Positions 9,041 through 18,067 of a DNA stretch of 64,000 bases are shown here, piece after piece (within the stretch, counting starts at the first letter, position 1; the number at the start of each line of letters is the position of its first letter). Made by a program: the position numbers and the translations under genes. The DNA is from Actimicrobium sp034313845. GTDB taxonomy: Bacteria > Pseudomonadota > Gammaproteobacteria > Burkholderiales > Burkholderiaceae_D. Location: NCBI RefSeq assembly GCF_034313845.1, contig NZ_JAVIWN010000003.1. The stretch is one strand, 5' to 3'. Under the pieces are notes generated by a model. It did not search any database. It worked only from the letters and a program-made list of their open reading frames with translations, and was not told the origin of the DNA.

Positions 9041-10315
9041 ATGAATTCTGACCAAAAATTAAAAATAGATAAATCATTTACAACACTTGCTTCGAGGCAG
9101 CCTGCGCTGATTCTGTCGGACAGCGTACAGCACGCGCTGGCCATTACCAAGCGCGGCGTGGACGAACTGTTGATCGAGTCCGAATTTGCCCAGAAACTGG
9201 CACGCGCCGAGCTGAGCGGCAAGCCGCTGCGCATCAAGCTCGGACTTGATCCGACTGCGCCGGACTTGCATCTTGGCCATACGGTTGTTCTCAACAAGAT
9301 GCGCCAGTTGCAGGATCTCGGGCACACGGTGATTTTCCTGATCGGTGATTTCACATCGATGATTGGTGATCCGTCCGGACGCAACATTACCCGGCCTGCG
9401 CTGACGAAAGAACAGATCGAAGACAACGCCAGAACCTACTTTGCACAGGCTAGTCTGGTACTGGACGCCGAGCGAACGGAAATTCGCTACAACTCCGAAT
9501 GGTGTGATCCGCTCGGCGCGCGCGGGATGATCGAGTTGTCGTCCAAGTACACGGTCGCCCGGATACTCGAGCGCGAAGACTTCACCAAGCGTTTCAAGGC
9601 CGGCACGCCGATTTCGGTGCATGAATTGTTGTACCCGCTGATGCAGGGCTACGATTCGGTCGCGCTGCATGCCGATTTGGAATTGGGTGGTACTGACCAG
9701 AAATTCAATCTTCTGGTCGGGCGCGAGCTGCAAAAGGACTGGGGCCAGGAGCCACAGTGCATTCTGACCATGCCGCTGCTGGAAGGCCTGGACGGCGTCG
9801 AAAAAATGTCCAAGTCCAAGGGTAATTACATCAGCATCACGGAGCCGGCCAACAGCATGTTTGCCAAGGTGATGAGCATCTCCGACGTGATGATGTGGCG
9901 CTATTACGAACTGTTGTCGGCCCGCTCGCTGGCCGACTTGGCGCAATACAAGACGGAAGTCGAGGCAGGGCGCAATCCGCGCGACATCAAGGTCGCGCTG
10001 GCACAGGAAATCGTGGCGCGTTTCCACAGCCAGCAGGCCGCTGTGGATGCCCTGGCAGACTTCGACAATCGCGCACGTGGCGGGATTCCGGATGACATTC
10101 CTGAAATACAACTGAACGGCGCACCGCTGGGTATCGGGCAGCTGCTCAAGCAGGCCAATCTGTGTGCCTCGACGTCCGAAGCGTTGCGCATGGTCGAGCA
10201 AAATGGTGTTCGCATTGATGGTGCGGCCATCAGCGACAAGGCACTCAAGGTCGAGGCGGGCACCTTCGTATTGCAGGTCGGCAAGCGCAAGTTCGCACGG
10301 ATCACGTTGTCCTGA
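9041..10315 (+). CDS. tyrS: Tyrosine--tRNA ligase
   Basis: Class I tyrosyl-tRNA synthetase, 424 aa. The HIGH-type motif is HLGH at residues 77-80 and the KMSKS loop is at 255-259; an S4 RNA-binding domain fills the last 60 residues (GVRIDGAAISDKAL). The start at 9041 (MNSDQKLKID) is preferred over an open extension to 8966 because the extra 25 residues are hydrophobic and unlike the family. The ribosome site is weak. The stop codon overlaps the dtd start by one base. Confidence 0.95.
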   Translation: MNSDQKLKIDKSFTTLASRQPALILSDSVQHALAITKRGVDELLIESEFAQKLARAELSGKPLRIKLGLDPTAPDLHLGHTVVLNKMRQLQDLGHTVIFLIGDFTSMIGDPSGRNITRPALTKEQIEDNARTYFAQASLVLDAERTEIRYNSEWCDPLGARGMIELSSKYTVARILEREDFTKRFKAGTPISVHELLYPLMQGYDSVALHADLELGGTDQKFNLLVGRELQKDWGQEPQCILTMPLLEGLDGVEKMSKSKGNYISITEPANSMFAKVMSISDVMMWRYYELLSARSLADLAQYKTEVEAGRNPRDIKVALAQEIVARFHSQQAAVDALADFDNRARGGIPDDIPEIQLNGAPLGIGQLLKQANLCASTSEALRMVEQNGVRIDGAAISDKALKVEAGTFVLQVGKRKFARITLS

Positions 10316-10773
10316 TGATTGGCTTGATCCAGCGCGTCACCCGCGCCAGTGTTGTGGTCGAGGGAAAGGAAGTCGGTGCCATTGGCAACGGCCTGCTGGT
10401 GCTGCTGTGTGCCGAGCGCGGCGACAGTGTGCGGGAGGCCGACCTGCTGCTGACCAAGCTGCGTGGTTACAGAGTGTTCGGTGATGCTGAGGGCAAGATG
10501 AATCGCAGCGTGGTCGATGTTGACGGGGCCTTGTTGCTGGTGCCGCAATTCACGCTCGCGGCAGATACGCGTTCGGGTACCCGTCCATCCTTCACGCCTG
10601 CCGCAGCACCGGATGAGGCGCGACGGTTGTTCGATTACTTCCTGACGCAGGCTTGCCAGTTGCACGGCACGGTCGCCGCGGGCGTGTTTGGCGCACACAT
10701 GGAAGTATCGTTGACCAATGATGGCCCCGTGACGTTCTGGTTGCAGGTCAAACCAGTGGAAATTGGCGGTTAG
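10315..10773 (+). CDS. dtd: D-aminoacyl-tRNA deacylase
   Basis: Removes D-amino acids wrongly loaded on tRNA, especially D-Tyr, 152 aa. Family motifs are PQFTLAAD (usual SQFTL, here Pro for Ser), GVFGAHMEV and the cis-Gly-Pro motif NDGPVTF near the C-terminus. It starts inside the tyrS stop codon (TGATG), so translation is coupled, which fits its proofreading role for TyrRS products. Confidence 0.95.
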   Translation: MIGLIQRVTRASVVVEGKEVGAIGNGLLVLLCAERGDSVREADLLLTKLRGYRVFGDAEGKMNRSVVDVDGALLLVPQFTLAADTRSGTRPSFTPAAAPDEARRLFDYFLTQACQLHGTVAAGVFGAHMEVSLTNDGPVTFWLQVKPVEIGG

Positions 10774-10820
10774 TCAGCTACACTTCAGGGACCAAATCCC
10801 ATGGACTTCAGGAGACTGCG

Positions 10821-11462
10821 ATGAAATTGTGGAGCAATTCTTTCAGAGACGGTGGCTTCATTCCCGGTGAATTTGCCTTGTGCACGGTCGATCCGGTCAC
10901 ACACGTGACGCTGTCGGCGAATCGGAGTCCGCACCTGGCCTGGAATGAACTGCCTGCCGCAGCCCAATCGCTGGTCCTGATCTGCGTCGATCCCGACGTG
11001 CCATCGAAACCGGATGACGTCAATCAGGAAGATCGGACCGTGCCACCGGACTTACCGCGCGTTGATTTTTTTCACTGGGTGATGGTCGATATACCACCCG
11101 GTATTCATTCGATGCCGGCAGGACATTTCAGCGACGGCGTCACGTCGGGTGGCAAGTTCGGACCGCAGATCGTCGATGCTGTTTTCGGCAGTGCGCGTCA
11201 CGGCCTCAATGACTATACCGGCTGGTTTGCCGACGATCCGCTGATGGCGGGGGAGTACTTTGGTTACGACGGTCCCTGCCCACCCTGGAACGATTCGGAA
11301 ATCCACCGCTATGTCTTTACGTTGTATGCGCTTGATATTGCACGACTGCCGCTCGAAGACACGTTTACCGGTCCCCAGGTGCTGGCTGCGATGGCATCGC
11401 ATGTTCTCGACGAGGCCAGTGTCGTCGCCATTTACACACTGAACCCGAGGTTACAGGAATGA
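10821..11462 (+). CDS. YbhB/YbcL-type PEBP family protein
   Basis: Phosphatidylethanolamine-binding-protein (Raf kinase inhibitor-like) fold, 213 aa, without signal peptide. The anion-binding pocket motifs are visible: CVDPDVPS, DFFHWVMVDIPP and the GYDGPCPPWNDSEIHRYVFTLYAL block. The biochemical role of bacterial members is not settled. It sits 47 bases after dtd and 7 bases before the phosphatase gene, so it belongs to the tyrS-dtd operon. Confidence 0.9.
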   Translation: MKLWSNSFRDGGFIPGEFALCTVDPVTHVTLSANRSPHLAWNELPAAAQSLVLICVDPDVPSKPDDVNQEDRTVPPDLPRVDFFHWVMVDIPPGIHSMPAGHFSDGVTSGGKFGPQIVDAVFGSARHGLNDYTGWFADDPLMAGEYFGYDGPCPPWNDSEIHRYVFTLYALDIARLPLEDTFTGPQVLAAMASHVLDEASVVAIYTLNPRLQE

Positions 11463-11469
11463 CTGCCCG

Positions 11470-12114
11470 ATGACTGAACTGCTGCTGATCCGCCATGGTG
11501 AAACCGACTGGAACGCCGAACGTCGCTTGCAAGGCTTCCTCGATATCGGCCTCAACGATCGTGGTCGACAGCAAGCAGTCGCGCTGGCGCTGGCACTACG
11601 CGATGAAGCTCTCGACGCGGTCATTGCCAGCGATCTGCAGCGCGCGGTCCACACGGCACAGGCACTGGCGTTGCCGCGCGGCCTGACGGTGCAGACCGAT
11701 GCGTGCTTGCGCGAGCGTTGCTATGGCGCGTTTGAAGGACTGCTCTACGATGAAATCGCCGGTCATTTTCCGCAAGCGCACGCTTCCTGGATGGCGCGCG
11801 AGGTCGATGCCCGCTTTCCGCCCGGCCAGCAGCATGCCGAAACGCTGCGGGAATTTTCAGCAAGGGCGGTCGACAGCATCATTGCCATCGCGCGACGTCA
11901 TGCCGGACAAAAAATTGCTATCGTGACTCACGGCGGCGTGCTCGATTGCGTCTATCGTGCCGCCCGTGGAGTGGGCCTCGACAGCGTGCGGGACTTTGAC
12001 ATCATCAATACCGGCATCAACCGATTCCACTGGGATGGCAAGGTATTAAGTGTGCTGCAATGGGGCAACGTTGCGCATCTTGGCCAGGTAGCACTTGATG
12101 AAGCCAGCCAATAG
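11470..12114 (+). CDS. Histidine phosphatase (phosphoglycerate-mutase-like) family protein
   Basis: 214-aa member of histidine phosphatase branch 1. The catalytic RHG motif is in LLIRHGETDWN (His9), the acid residue is in RERCYGAFEG, and the second histidine is in THGGVLDCVYR. Members include GpmB, CobC and unspecific phosphatases, and the substrate is not clear from the sequence. It is the last gene of the tyrS-dtd-PEBP group. Confidence 0.88.
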   Translation: MTELLLIRHGETDWNAERRLQGFLDIGLNDRGRQQAVALALALRDEALDAVIASDLQRAVHTAQALALPRGLTVQTDACLRERCYGAFEGLLYDEIAGHFPQAHASWMAREVDARFPPGQQHAETLREFSARAVDSIIAIARRHAGQKIAIVTHGGVLDCVYRAARGVGLDSVRDFDIINTGINRFHWDGKVLSVLQWGNVAHLGQVALDEASQ

Positions 12115-12178
12115 GGCGTGTTACTCTTGATCACTCCGATGCCCGGTTTTCGAGTGACACACTCCTGAGTGACGCGCG

Positions 12179-13261
12179 ATGAAATTCAACCTGTTTTCCC
12201 GTTTCAATTTGCTGACAACCGTGATGGCGACAACCCGCATCGCCTCGCGTCCGCAACGGACCGATAGCGAGCGTGCCAACCTCGCTGGTGCGTTGAACCA
12301 GATGCTGGAACAGTTGCCGCTCTCGGAGCAATTGTCATCTGGTGCCGAACAACTGTGTCGTGCAATCGTTGACGCGACGGGCGAATTACGTTTTGTCTGG
12401 ATCGGGATGCGCGAGGAGCCTGTCATGAACGTCGCGCCACTGGTTGTAGAAGGTGAATATGCCAGCGACTGCGACGACTGGAGTCTGCCTTCGGCCTGTT
12501 TCGACAGCATCGTGCCGTACTCGCAGGCCGCCCTCGAAAATGTAGCGGTGCCCAATGATTTTCCCTCGCTGTTCGCACCCTGGCGCAACAACATGGATGG
12601 CTGCACCGCGCATTGTGCGTTGGCGATTCCGCTGCGTTCCGGCCGCGCCGGGGTGGCCGGGCTCATGGTGTTTTATGCCGCTGATATCGACTATTTTTCC
12701 CGTCTCGGACTCGTGCCCTTCCAGGCGTTCAGCCATGTTGCAGAATTTATCTGGAAACAATCCCACCTGTCGCAGTCGCTGACGCAGCAAATCGAGTTCG
12801 ACGGATTGACCGGGCTGATGAACCGGCGCAAAACCGTATTCGTATTGACTGCAGCGATCGACCACGCCACGCGCGCTGGCGAGCCCTTATCCGTGCTGTT
12901 ATGTCGGGTCCAGGGTTTCGACAAGCTCAACGACGTGTATGGCTGGTTCGATGCCGACGCGATTCTGGCGGCATTTGCCAGCCTGGTTGGTGCACGCATG
13001 GCACCGGCGGTTCAGGCAGGACGCTGGACCGGGGTCGAGTTTGTTTATATCTTGCAGGGATGTGATGCCGAGCAGGCCGGAGTGCTCGCTGGTCAGCTGT
13101 CGCAGTATTTGCAAGGGCAGGCAATTCACGTCAAAAACCTGTCGATCCGGCTCACTGTCGGGGTCGGTGTGGCGACACACACGCCCGCCAGTAGCGGAGT
13201 CGATGACCTGATCCAGCAGGCGATCCAGCAAATGCTGCCAGTGACACGCCCGCTGTTCTGA
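12179..13261 (+). CDS. GAF-like plus degenerate GGDEF domain protein
   Basis: 360-aa protein. A GAF-like sensory region covers about residues 40-195 and a GGDEF-fold domain about 200-355, entering through DGLTGLMNRRKT. The active-site loop that should be GG(D/E)EF reads WTGVEF, so cyclase activity is unlikely. The substrate-binding region also departs from consensus (GWFDADAI). It probably works as a c-di-GMP or GTP sensor or as a scaffold, which is inference. The start is uncertain: Met1 at 12179 and Met16 at 12224 both lack a strong ribosome site. Confidence 0.75.
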   Translation: MKFNLFSRFNLLTTVMATTRIASRPQRTDSERANLAGALNQMLEQLPLSEQLSSGAEQLCRAIVDATGELRFVWIGMREEPVMNVAPLVVEGEYASDCDDWSLPSACFDSIVPYSQAALENVAVPNDFPSLFAPWRNNMDGCTAHCALAIPLRSGRAGVAGLMVFYAADIDYFSRLGLVPFQAFSHVAEFIWKQSHLSQSLTQQIEFDGLTGLMNRRKTVFVLTAAIDHATRAGEPLSVLLCRVQGFDKLNDVYGWFDADAILAAFASLVGARMAPAVQAGRWTGVEFVYILQGCDAEQAGVLAGQLSQYLQGQAIHVKNLSIRLTVGVGVATHTPASSGVDDLIQQAIQQMLPVTRPLF

Positions 13262-13281
13262 GCCTCTTTCTTGTGCCGTGG

Positions 13282-14220
13282 TCAGTCGCTGTCGATTGCC
13301 CGCTGTTGGCGCACCATGAATTCCTTCAACGTATCGATGCCGCGTAGTTGCAGGATCGTATTGCGTACCGCAGCTTCGAGCAGTACGGCAAGATTGCGGC
13401 CGGCTTCGACCGGAATGACAACCTTGCGAATCGGCAGTCCGAGCACCTCTTCGTGCTGGGCATTCAGCGGCAGCCGTTCGTAATTCTCTTCCAGCGTACT
13501 GCGTCGAACCAGATGCACGATCAGTTTCAGGCGCATCTTGCGACGTACCGCGGTCTCGCCAAAAATAGTCTTGACATCGAGCAGGCCAAGTCCGCGCACT
13601 TCCAGCAAGTTTTGCAGCAGGGTAGGGCAGCGGCCCTCGATCATGTTCGGTGCAATGCGGGCAAATTCGACGGCATCATCGGCGACCAGTCCATGACTAC
13701 GCGAAATCAGCTCCAGTCCCAGTTCGCTCTTGCCAAGACCCGATTCACCGGTAATGAGTACGCCGACACCCAGCACATCCATGAACACACCATGCATCGT
13801 GATGTGTTGTGCCAGCTTTTTGGACAAGTAGACGCGCAGATAATCGATGACCTGTGCGGCAGCCAGCGGCGTGGAAAATAGCGGGATACTGCGCGCGTCG
13901 CACACTTCCATGATTTCCGGCGGCGCGTTAAGTCCTTGCGCAATGATGAAGGCCGGCGGTTCGCCGGCGACCAGTTCGGCGGTCTGGTAGCGCCGTGATT
14001 CGGGCGAGAGGCGCTGGTAATACTCGGTTTCCTGATGGCCGAAAATCTGGATGCGGCCCGGATGGATCAGATTCAGGTGACCGACCTGGTCGGCAGCCGA
14101 TGCGGCGTCACCGGAAATAAGCCGTTCGCCACCGGCGAAGCCGGCAAACCAGCCAAGATCAAGCAGTTCGCGGTTTTCATCGTAAATTTGCTGGATGGTC
14201 AGCAAGGTCGTGGTCGGCAT
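13282..14220 (-). CDS. hprK: HPr kinase/phosphorylase
   Basis: Bifunctional enzyme that phosphorylates and dephosphorylates a serine of HPr/NPr in the phosphotransferase regulatory network, 312 aa. The Walker A motif is GESGLGKSELGLELI and the HprK signature follows about 50 residues later (RCPTLLQNLLEVRGLGLLD). The start at 14220 (MPTTTLLTIQQ) has an AAGGAG ribosome site; the frame is open to 14274 without one. It lies 23 bases after ptsN, a common proteobacterial arrangement controlling nitrogen and carbon signalling. Confidence 0.96.
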   Translation of the reverse strand: MPTTTLLTIQQIYDENRELLDLGWFAGFAGGERLISGDAASAADQVGHLNLIHPGRIQIFGHQETEYYQRLSPESRRYQTAELVAGEPPAFIIAQGLNAPPEIMEVCDARSIPLFSTPLAAAQVIDYLRVYLSKKLAQHITMHGVFMDVLGVGVLITGESGLGKSELGLELISRSHGLVADDAVEFARIAPNMIEGRCPTLLQNLLEVRGLGLLDVKTIFGETAVRRKMRLKLIVHLVRRSTLEENYERLPLNAQHEEVLGLPIRKVVIPVEAGRNLAVLLEAAVRNTILQLRGIDTLKEFMVRQQRAIDSD

Positions 14221-14243
14221 CGTGGCTCCTTGGCGGGGTGGGA

Positions 14244-14717
14244 TTAGCCCAGGTCGTGCATGCTGCCCTGCCATGCAATCAGGCGGGTGTGAACGGAAGC
14301 CGGATCAGGATCGGTTGCCAGCATGGTACGGAATGCATCGTCTGAAAACATTTCGGCGATTTCAGACAGGATTTCGAGATGTTGCTGGGTGACGTGATCC
14401 GGGATCAGCAGGAACACCAGCAAGCTGACGGGCAAGCCATCGGGGGATTCAAACGGAATGGCCTCGCTGAGTCGCACAAAGGCCGCCAGCGGCGCTTTCA
14501 AACCCTTGATGCGTCCGTGTGGTACGGCCACGCCGTGACCCAGCCCGGTCGAGCCGAGACGTTCGCGGGCAAACAGGTTTTCGGAAACGCTGGAGCGGGC
14601 GATGCCGCAATTATTTTCAAAAATCAGGCCGGCTTGTTCAAACGCCCGTTTTTTGCTGGAGACTTCTAACCCGAGTACAACATTGTCGGGGGTAAGGATT
14701 TTGGCAAGGTTCGTCAT
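14244..14717 (-). CDS. ptsN: PTS IIA-like nitrogen-regulatory protein PtsN (EIIA-Ntr)
   Basis: EIIA-Ntr component of the nitrogen phosphotransferase chain, 157 aa from the Met at 14717 (MTNLAKILTPDNVV). An alternative Met lies 7 codons upstream at 14738; neither has a strong ribosome site, and the shorter form matches the family better. The phosphorylated histidine is in GHGVAVPHGRIKG, and LLVFLLIP is the usual core strand. It is followed by hprK. The rpoN-hpf genes that often precede ptsN are not present here. Confidence 0.94.
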   Translation of the reverse strand: MTNLAKILTPDNVVLGLEVSSKKRAFEQAGLIFENNCGIARSSVSENLFARERLGSTGLGHGVAVPHGRIKGLKAPLAAFVRLSEAIPFESPDGLPVSLLVFLLIPDHVTQQHLEILSEIAEMFSDDAFRTMLATDPDPASVHTRLIAWQGSMHDLG

Positions 14718-14911
14718 ATTTCGGAGGGATAAAGGCATCGCACGAAAGGTGAATTCGAGCGGATTATAGGCCTGTTTGTATGCTTGATTACAACATTAAA
14801 GCAATCAGAAATCACCTTTTTAAGCGCCTATGTCATGCAGGCATCGTTTGCCGACAGATACCAAATGGTAGATTTGTCTTTGCTACCATTACTTTAATGA
14901 ATGCGCGTCGT

Positions 14912-15769
14912 CTATTGGCGTGCATTGCGTTGGTTCGGCGGCATCTTCCCGGTCGTGAAATTGCTCCGCCATGGATTGATGTCGAGCCCGCCACGTCGCG
15001 TGTAGCGCGCGTAGACTGCCAGCTTGTGCGGTCGGCAACGCGCCAGGATATCCGTGAAAATCCGCTCAACACATTGTTCGTGGAATTCATGGTGTTCACG
15101 AAAACCGATCAGATAGCGTAACAGACCTTCCTGATCGATGGCCGCACCGACATAGTGGATCTGCACACTGCCCCAGTCGGGCTGGCCGGTGACCAGGCAA
15201 TTCGATTTCAGCAGATGCGACACCAGTGTCTGTTCAACCGCGGGTTCATGATGGGCCGCGTGCAGTAACGCGGGGTCGGGAATATAGTCATCGACCTCGA
15301 TATCGAGCCGGTCAAGCAGCAAGCCATCGAGTTCGCCGAAGCGCAATGTGCCGAACTGATCCGGCAGTGTCAAAGCGATTTGTACCGGCGCGCCAAATCC
15401 GCGGGATAGATCGGTACGTAACAGTTCAAGCAACGCATCGCTATCGGCCAGTCGGGTCTGGTTGAAACTGTTCAGGTACAACTTGAAGGATTTCGATTCG
15501 ATGATGTTGGGCGAATCGGCCGGCACCGTGATCGTGGCCATCGCGATGTGCGGTTTGCCGCGCAGGTTCAGCCACGACACTTCGTACGCATTCCAGATAT
15601 CGATGCCAAAGAACGGCAACGTGCTGCCGGCACCCAGGCCGAGTTCGCTGCGCTTGTCCTGGCGCGCGATCGCAAACAACAGCGAGGCGTCATAGTGCGA
15701 CTGATAAGTGGCCGGTTTGCCGAGTGGCGAGGCGTTTGCCGCACGCGGTGCAATGATGGTCGTGGTCAT
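14912..15769 (-). CDS. queF: NADPH-dependent 7-cyano-7-deazaguanine reductase (long QueF)
   Basis: Reduces preQ0 to preQ1 in queuosine synthesis, 285 aa, the long bimodular (YqcD-type) class. The QueF motif ESKSFKLYLNSFNQTRL sits in the N-terminal half. The catalytic Cys is in KSNCLVTGQPDWGSVQIHY in the C-terminal half, followed by the EFHEQCVERIF segment. It begins 5 bases after the ilvA stop, so the two are cotranscribed although they act in unrelated pathways. Confidence 0.95.
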   Translation of the reverse strand: MTTTIIAPRAANASPLGKPATYQSHYDASLLFAIARQDKRSELGLGAGSTLPFFGIDIWNAYEVSWLNLRGKPHIAMATITVPADSPNIIESKSFKLYLNSFNQTRLADSDALLELLRTDLSRGFGAPVQIALTLPDQFGTLRFGELDGLLLDRLDIEVDDYIPDPALLHAAHHEPAVEQTLVSHLLKSNCLVTGQPDWGSVQIHYVGAAIDQEGLLRYLIGFREHHEFHEQCVERIFTDILARCRPHKLAVYARYTRRGGLDINPWRSNFTTGKMPPNQRNARQ

Positions 15770-15774
15770 TCGTG

Positions 15775-17301
15775 TTATCCCAAAAACAGCTTGTAGACCG
15801 GGTTCGCGGTTTCATCGTGGAAGCCGTAACCCAGTGTGGCGAGGAAGTCGCGGAAGGCTTTCATTTCTTTTTTCGGCACCTGCAAGCCGACCAGGATGCG
15901 GCCGAGGTCGCCACCCTGATTGCGGTAGTGGAACAGGCTGATATTCCAGTTGGGCGCCATGCTGTCAAGGAAACGCATCAGCGCGCCCGGCCGCTCGGGA
16001 AACTCGAAGCGGTACAGCAATTCATCGTGCGCCAGTGCACTCTTGCCACCGACCAGATGGCGGATATGCGACTTGGCCAATTCATCCTGACTCAGGTCGA
16101 GCGTCTTGAAGCCATGCTTGTCGAACTGGATGGCAATCTTGGCCGACTCGTCGCGATTGGCAATCTGGATACCCACGAAGACATGCGCTTGGGCGGCATC
16201 GCTGATGCGGTAATTGAATTCGGTGACATTGCGCGGTCCGACCAGCTCGCAGAATCGCCGGAAGCTGCCGCGCTCTTCCGGGATGGTGACCGCGAAGACC
16301 GCCTCGCGTGATTCGCCGACATCGGCACGCTCGGCAACAAAGCGCAGGCGATCGAAATTCATGTTGGCACCGCAAGCGATGGTGATCAGGGTTTCGTTTT
16401 TGATCGGCTTTTTGGTCTTCAGCGAGCGTTCGACATAGGCTTTGGCACCGGCCACGGCCAGCGCACCGGCCGGTTCGAGAATGCTGCGGGTATCCTGAAA
16501 CACATCCTTGATGGCCGCGCAGACGGCGTCGGTATCGACCAGGATGATTTCATCGACCAGCAACTGCGCGATGCGAAAGGTTTCCGCGCCAACCAGCTTG
16601 ACGGCAGTACCGTCCGAAAACAGTCCGACATCGGGTAGCGTCACGCGCTTGCCCGCCTTGATGCTGCGTGCCATCGCATCCGAATCGGTGGTTTGCACGC
16701 CGATGATCTTGATGTCGGGACGCACCGCCTTGACGTAGGCGGCGATCCCGGCGATCAGTCCACCGCCGCCGATGGCGACGAAAATGGCGTGGATGGGGCC
16801 GGAGTGCTGGCGCAGGATTTCCATGCCGATGGTGCCCTGACCGGCGATCACGTCGGGGTCGTCGAATGGATGGACGAAGGTCAGTTTGAGTTGCTTTTCC
16901 AGTTTGAGCGCATGCGCGTAGGCATCGGTGAACGATTCGCCGAACAGCACGACTTCACCGCCGCGCGCCTTGACGGCATCAATCTTGACTTGCGGCGTCG
17001 TGGTCGGCATCACGATCACGGCATGGCAACCGAGCCGGGTGGCGCTCAGTGCCACGCCTTGTGCATGATTGCCGGCCGACGCACAAATGACGCCGCGTTT
17101 CATTTGCGCCGGTGGCAAGTGCGCCATCTTGTTGTAGGCCCCGCGCAATTTGAAACTGAACACGCTCTGCATGTCCTCGCGTTTGAAATAAATCCGGTTG
17201 CCAATACGCTGCGACAGCGTAGGTGCGAGTTCCAGCGGAGTTTCAACGGCCACGTCGTAGACGCGTGCGGTAAGGATTTTCTGCAGATAGTTGATGGTCA
17301 T
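15775..17301 (-). CDS. ilvA: Threonine ammonia-lyase, biosynthetic
   Basis: PLP enzyme converting threonine to 2-oxobutanoate, the first step to isoleucine, 508 aa. The PLP lysine is in SFKLRGAYNKM and the phosphate-binding glycine loop is in FVAIGGGGLIAGI. Two ACT-like regulatory domains fill about residues 330-508, where isoleucine inhibits and valine activates in characterised homologues. It is the full-length biosynthetic type, not the short catabolic TdcB. It heads a minus-strand operon with queF. Confidence 0.95.
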   Translation of the reverse strand: MTINYLQKILTARVYDVAVETPLELAPTLSQRIGNRIYFKREDMQSVFSFKLRGAYNKMAHLPPAQMKRGVICASAGNHAQGVALSATRLGCHAVIVMPTTTPQVKIDAVKARGGEVVLFGESFTDAYAHALKLEKQLKLTFVHPFDDPDVIAGQGTIGMEILRQHSGPIHAIFVAIGGGGLIAGIAAYVKAVRPDIKIIGVQTTDSDAMARSIKAGKRVTLPDVGLFSDGTAVKLVGAETFRIAQLLVDEIILVDTDAVCAAIKDVFQDTRSILEPAGALAVAGAKAYVERSLKTKKPIKNETLITIACGANMNFDRLRFVAERADVGESREAVFAVTIPEERGSFRRFCELVGPRNVTEFNYRISDAAQAHVFVGIQIANRDESAKIAIQFDKHGFKTLDLSQDELAKSHIRHLVGGKSALAHDELLYRFEFPERPGALMRFLDSMAPNWNISLFHYRNQGGDLGRILVGLQVPKKEMKAFRDFLATLGYGFHDETANPVYKLFLG

Positions 17302-17484
17302 GAGAGCGCTGTCGGAGTGCTGCGTGGTGGATTCGGCCGTGACAGGTGCCGGATCATCACTGCAAATGGGAAATGCTTCGGACCGTCATTATAATGGACG
17401 GCCCCCGCCACCTCCGATGTTGATCGTTAGCCAGAAAAGGACACTCTTGATCCCCTTGTCGCACTGCTTGTCCAAGCGGCACCC

Positions 17485-17973
17485 ATGATAGAAACCGCCA
17501 CACTCTGGCTGCTTGCCGCCATTGCCGCCCCCGCGGTCGGCCTGACATCGGTATTCCTGATCAGCTTTATATCAGCTACCTTGTTGCCGCTCGGTTCGGA
17601 GCCGGCCGTGTTTGCGGTGATCAAGGCCAATCCTGCGCTGTTCTGGCCGACGATTCTGGTGGCAACCTGCGGCAATACGCTGGGAGGTGTAGTTGACTAC
17701 TGGATGGGTTATGGTGCCAAGCAAGCGTTGGCACCGGACGAGTATGGCCGCTGGATGCGCTGGGTCCGGCATTTCGGGGCGAAGACTATGCTGCTGAGCT
17801 GGTTGCCGGTGGTGGGCGATCCGTTGTGTACGCTCGGTGGCTGGGCCCGTTTGCCGTTCTGGCCCTGTGTTTTTTACATGGCACTGGGAAAATTTTTGCG
17901 CTATCTGGCCGCCACTACCGTATTGCTGACTGTGCCGGACGATTGGTGGCGTCATATTGGCAACTGGTTTTGA
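17485..17973 (+). CDS. YqaA-family (DedA/VTT-like) membrane protein
   Basis: 162-aa integral membrane protein with about four hydrophobic segments. It has the YqaA pattern: STLLPLGSEP-like region near residue 35, then GNTLGGVVDYWMGYG and a later SWLPVVGDPLCTLGGWARL. This is the SNARE-associated/VTT fold of DedA-type proteins, several of which move lipids between leaflets; the substrate here is unknown. It is a single gene between the minus-strand ilvA and the large oxidoreductase. Confidence 0.88.
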   Translation: MIETATLWLLAAIAAPAVGLTSVFLISFISATLLPLGSEPAVFAVIKANPALFWPTILVATCGNTLGGVVDYWMGYGAKQALAPDEYGRWMRWVRHFGAKTMLLSWLPVVGDPLCTLGGWARLPFWPCVFYMALGKFLRYLAATTVLLTVPDDWWRHIGNWF

Positions 17974-18067
17974 ATGTTTGCTTCCCCGCGTTCGTGGAAG
18001 GGTGTTCAAGTCTGGTGCAGCGCAATACGCTAAAATGCTTTTTTAGAATCCTGCAGGCAATTATTCG

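Noticed and set aside
14718..14911. Small gene or RNA upstream of ptsN
   Set aside because: The gap contains a short TACCA/TGGTA palindrome but no open frame, promoter pair or recognised RNA structure.
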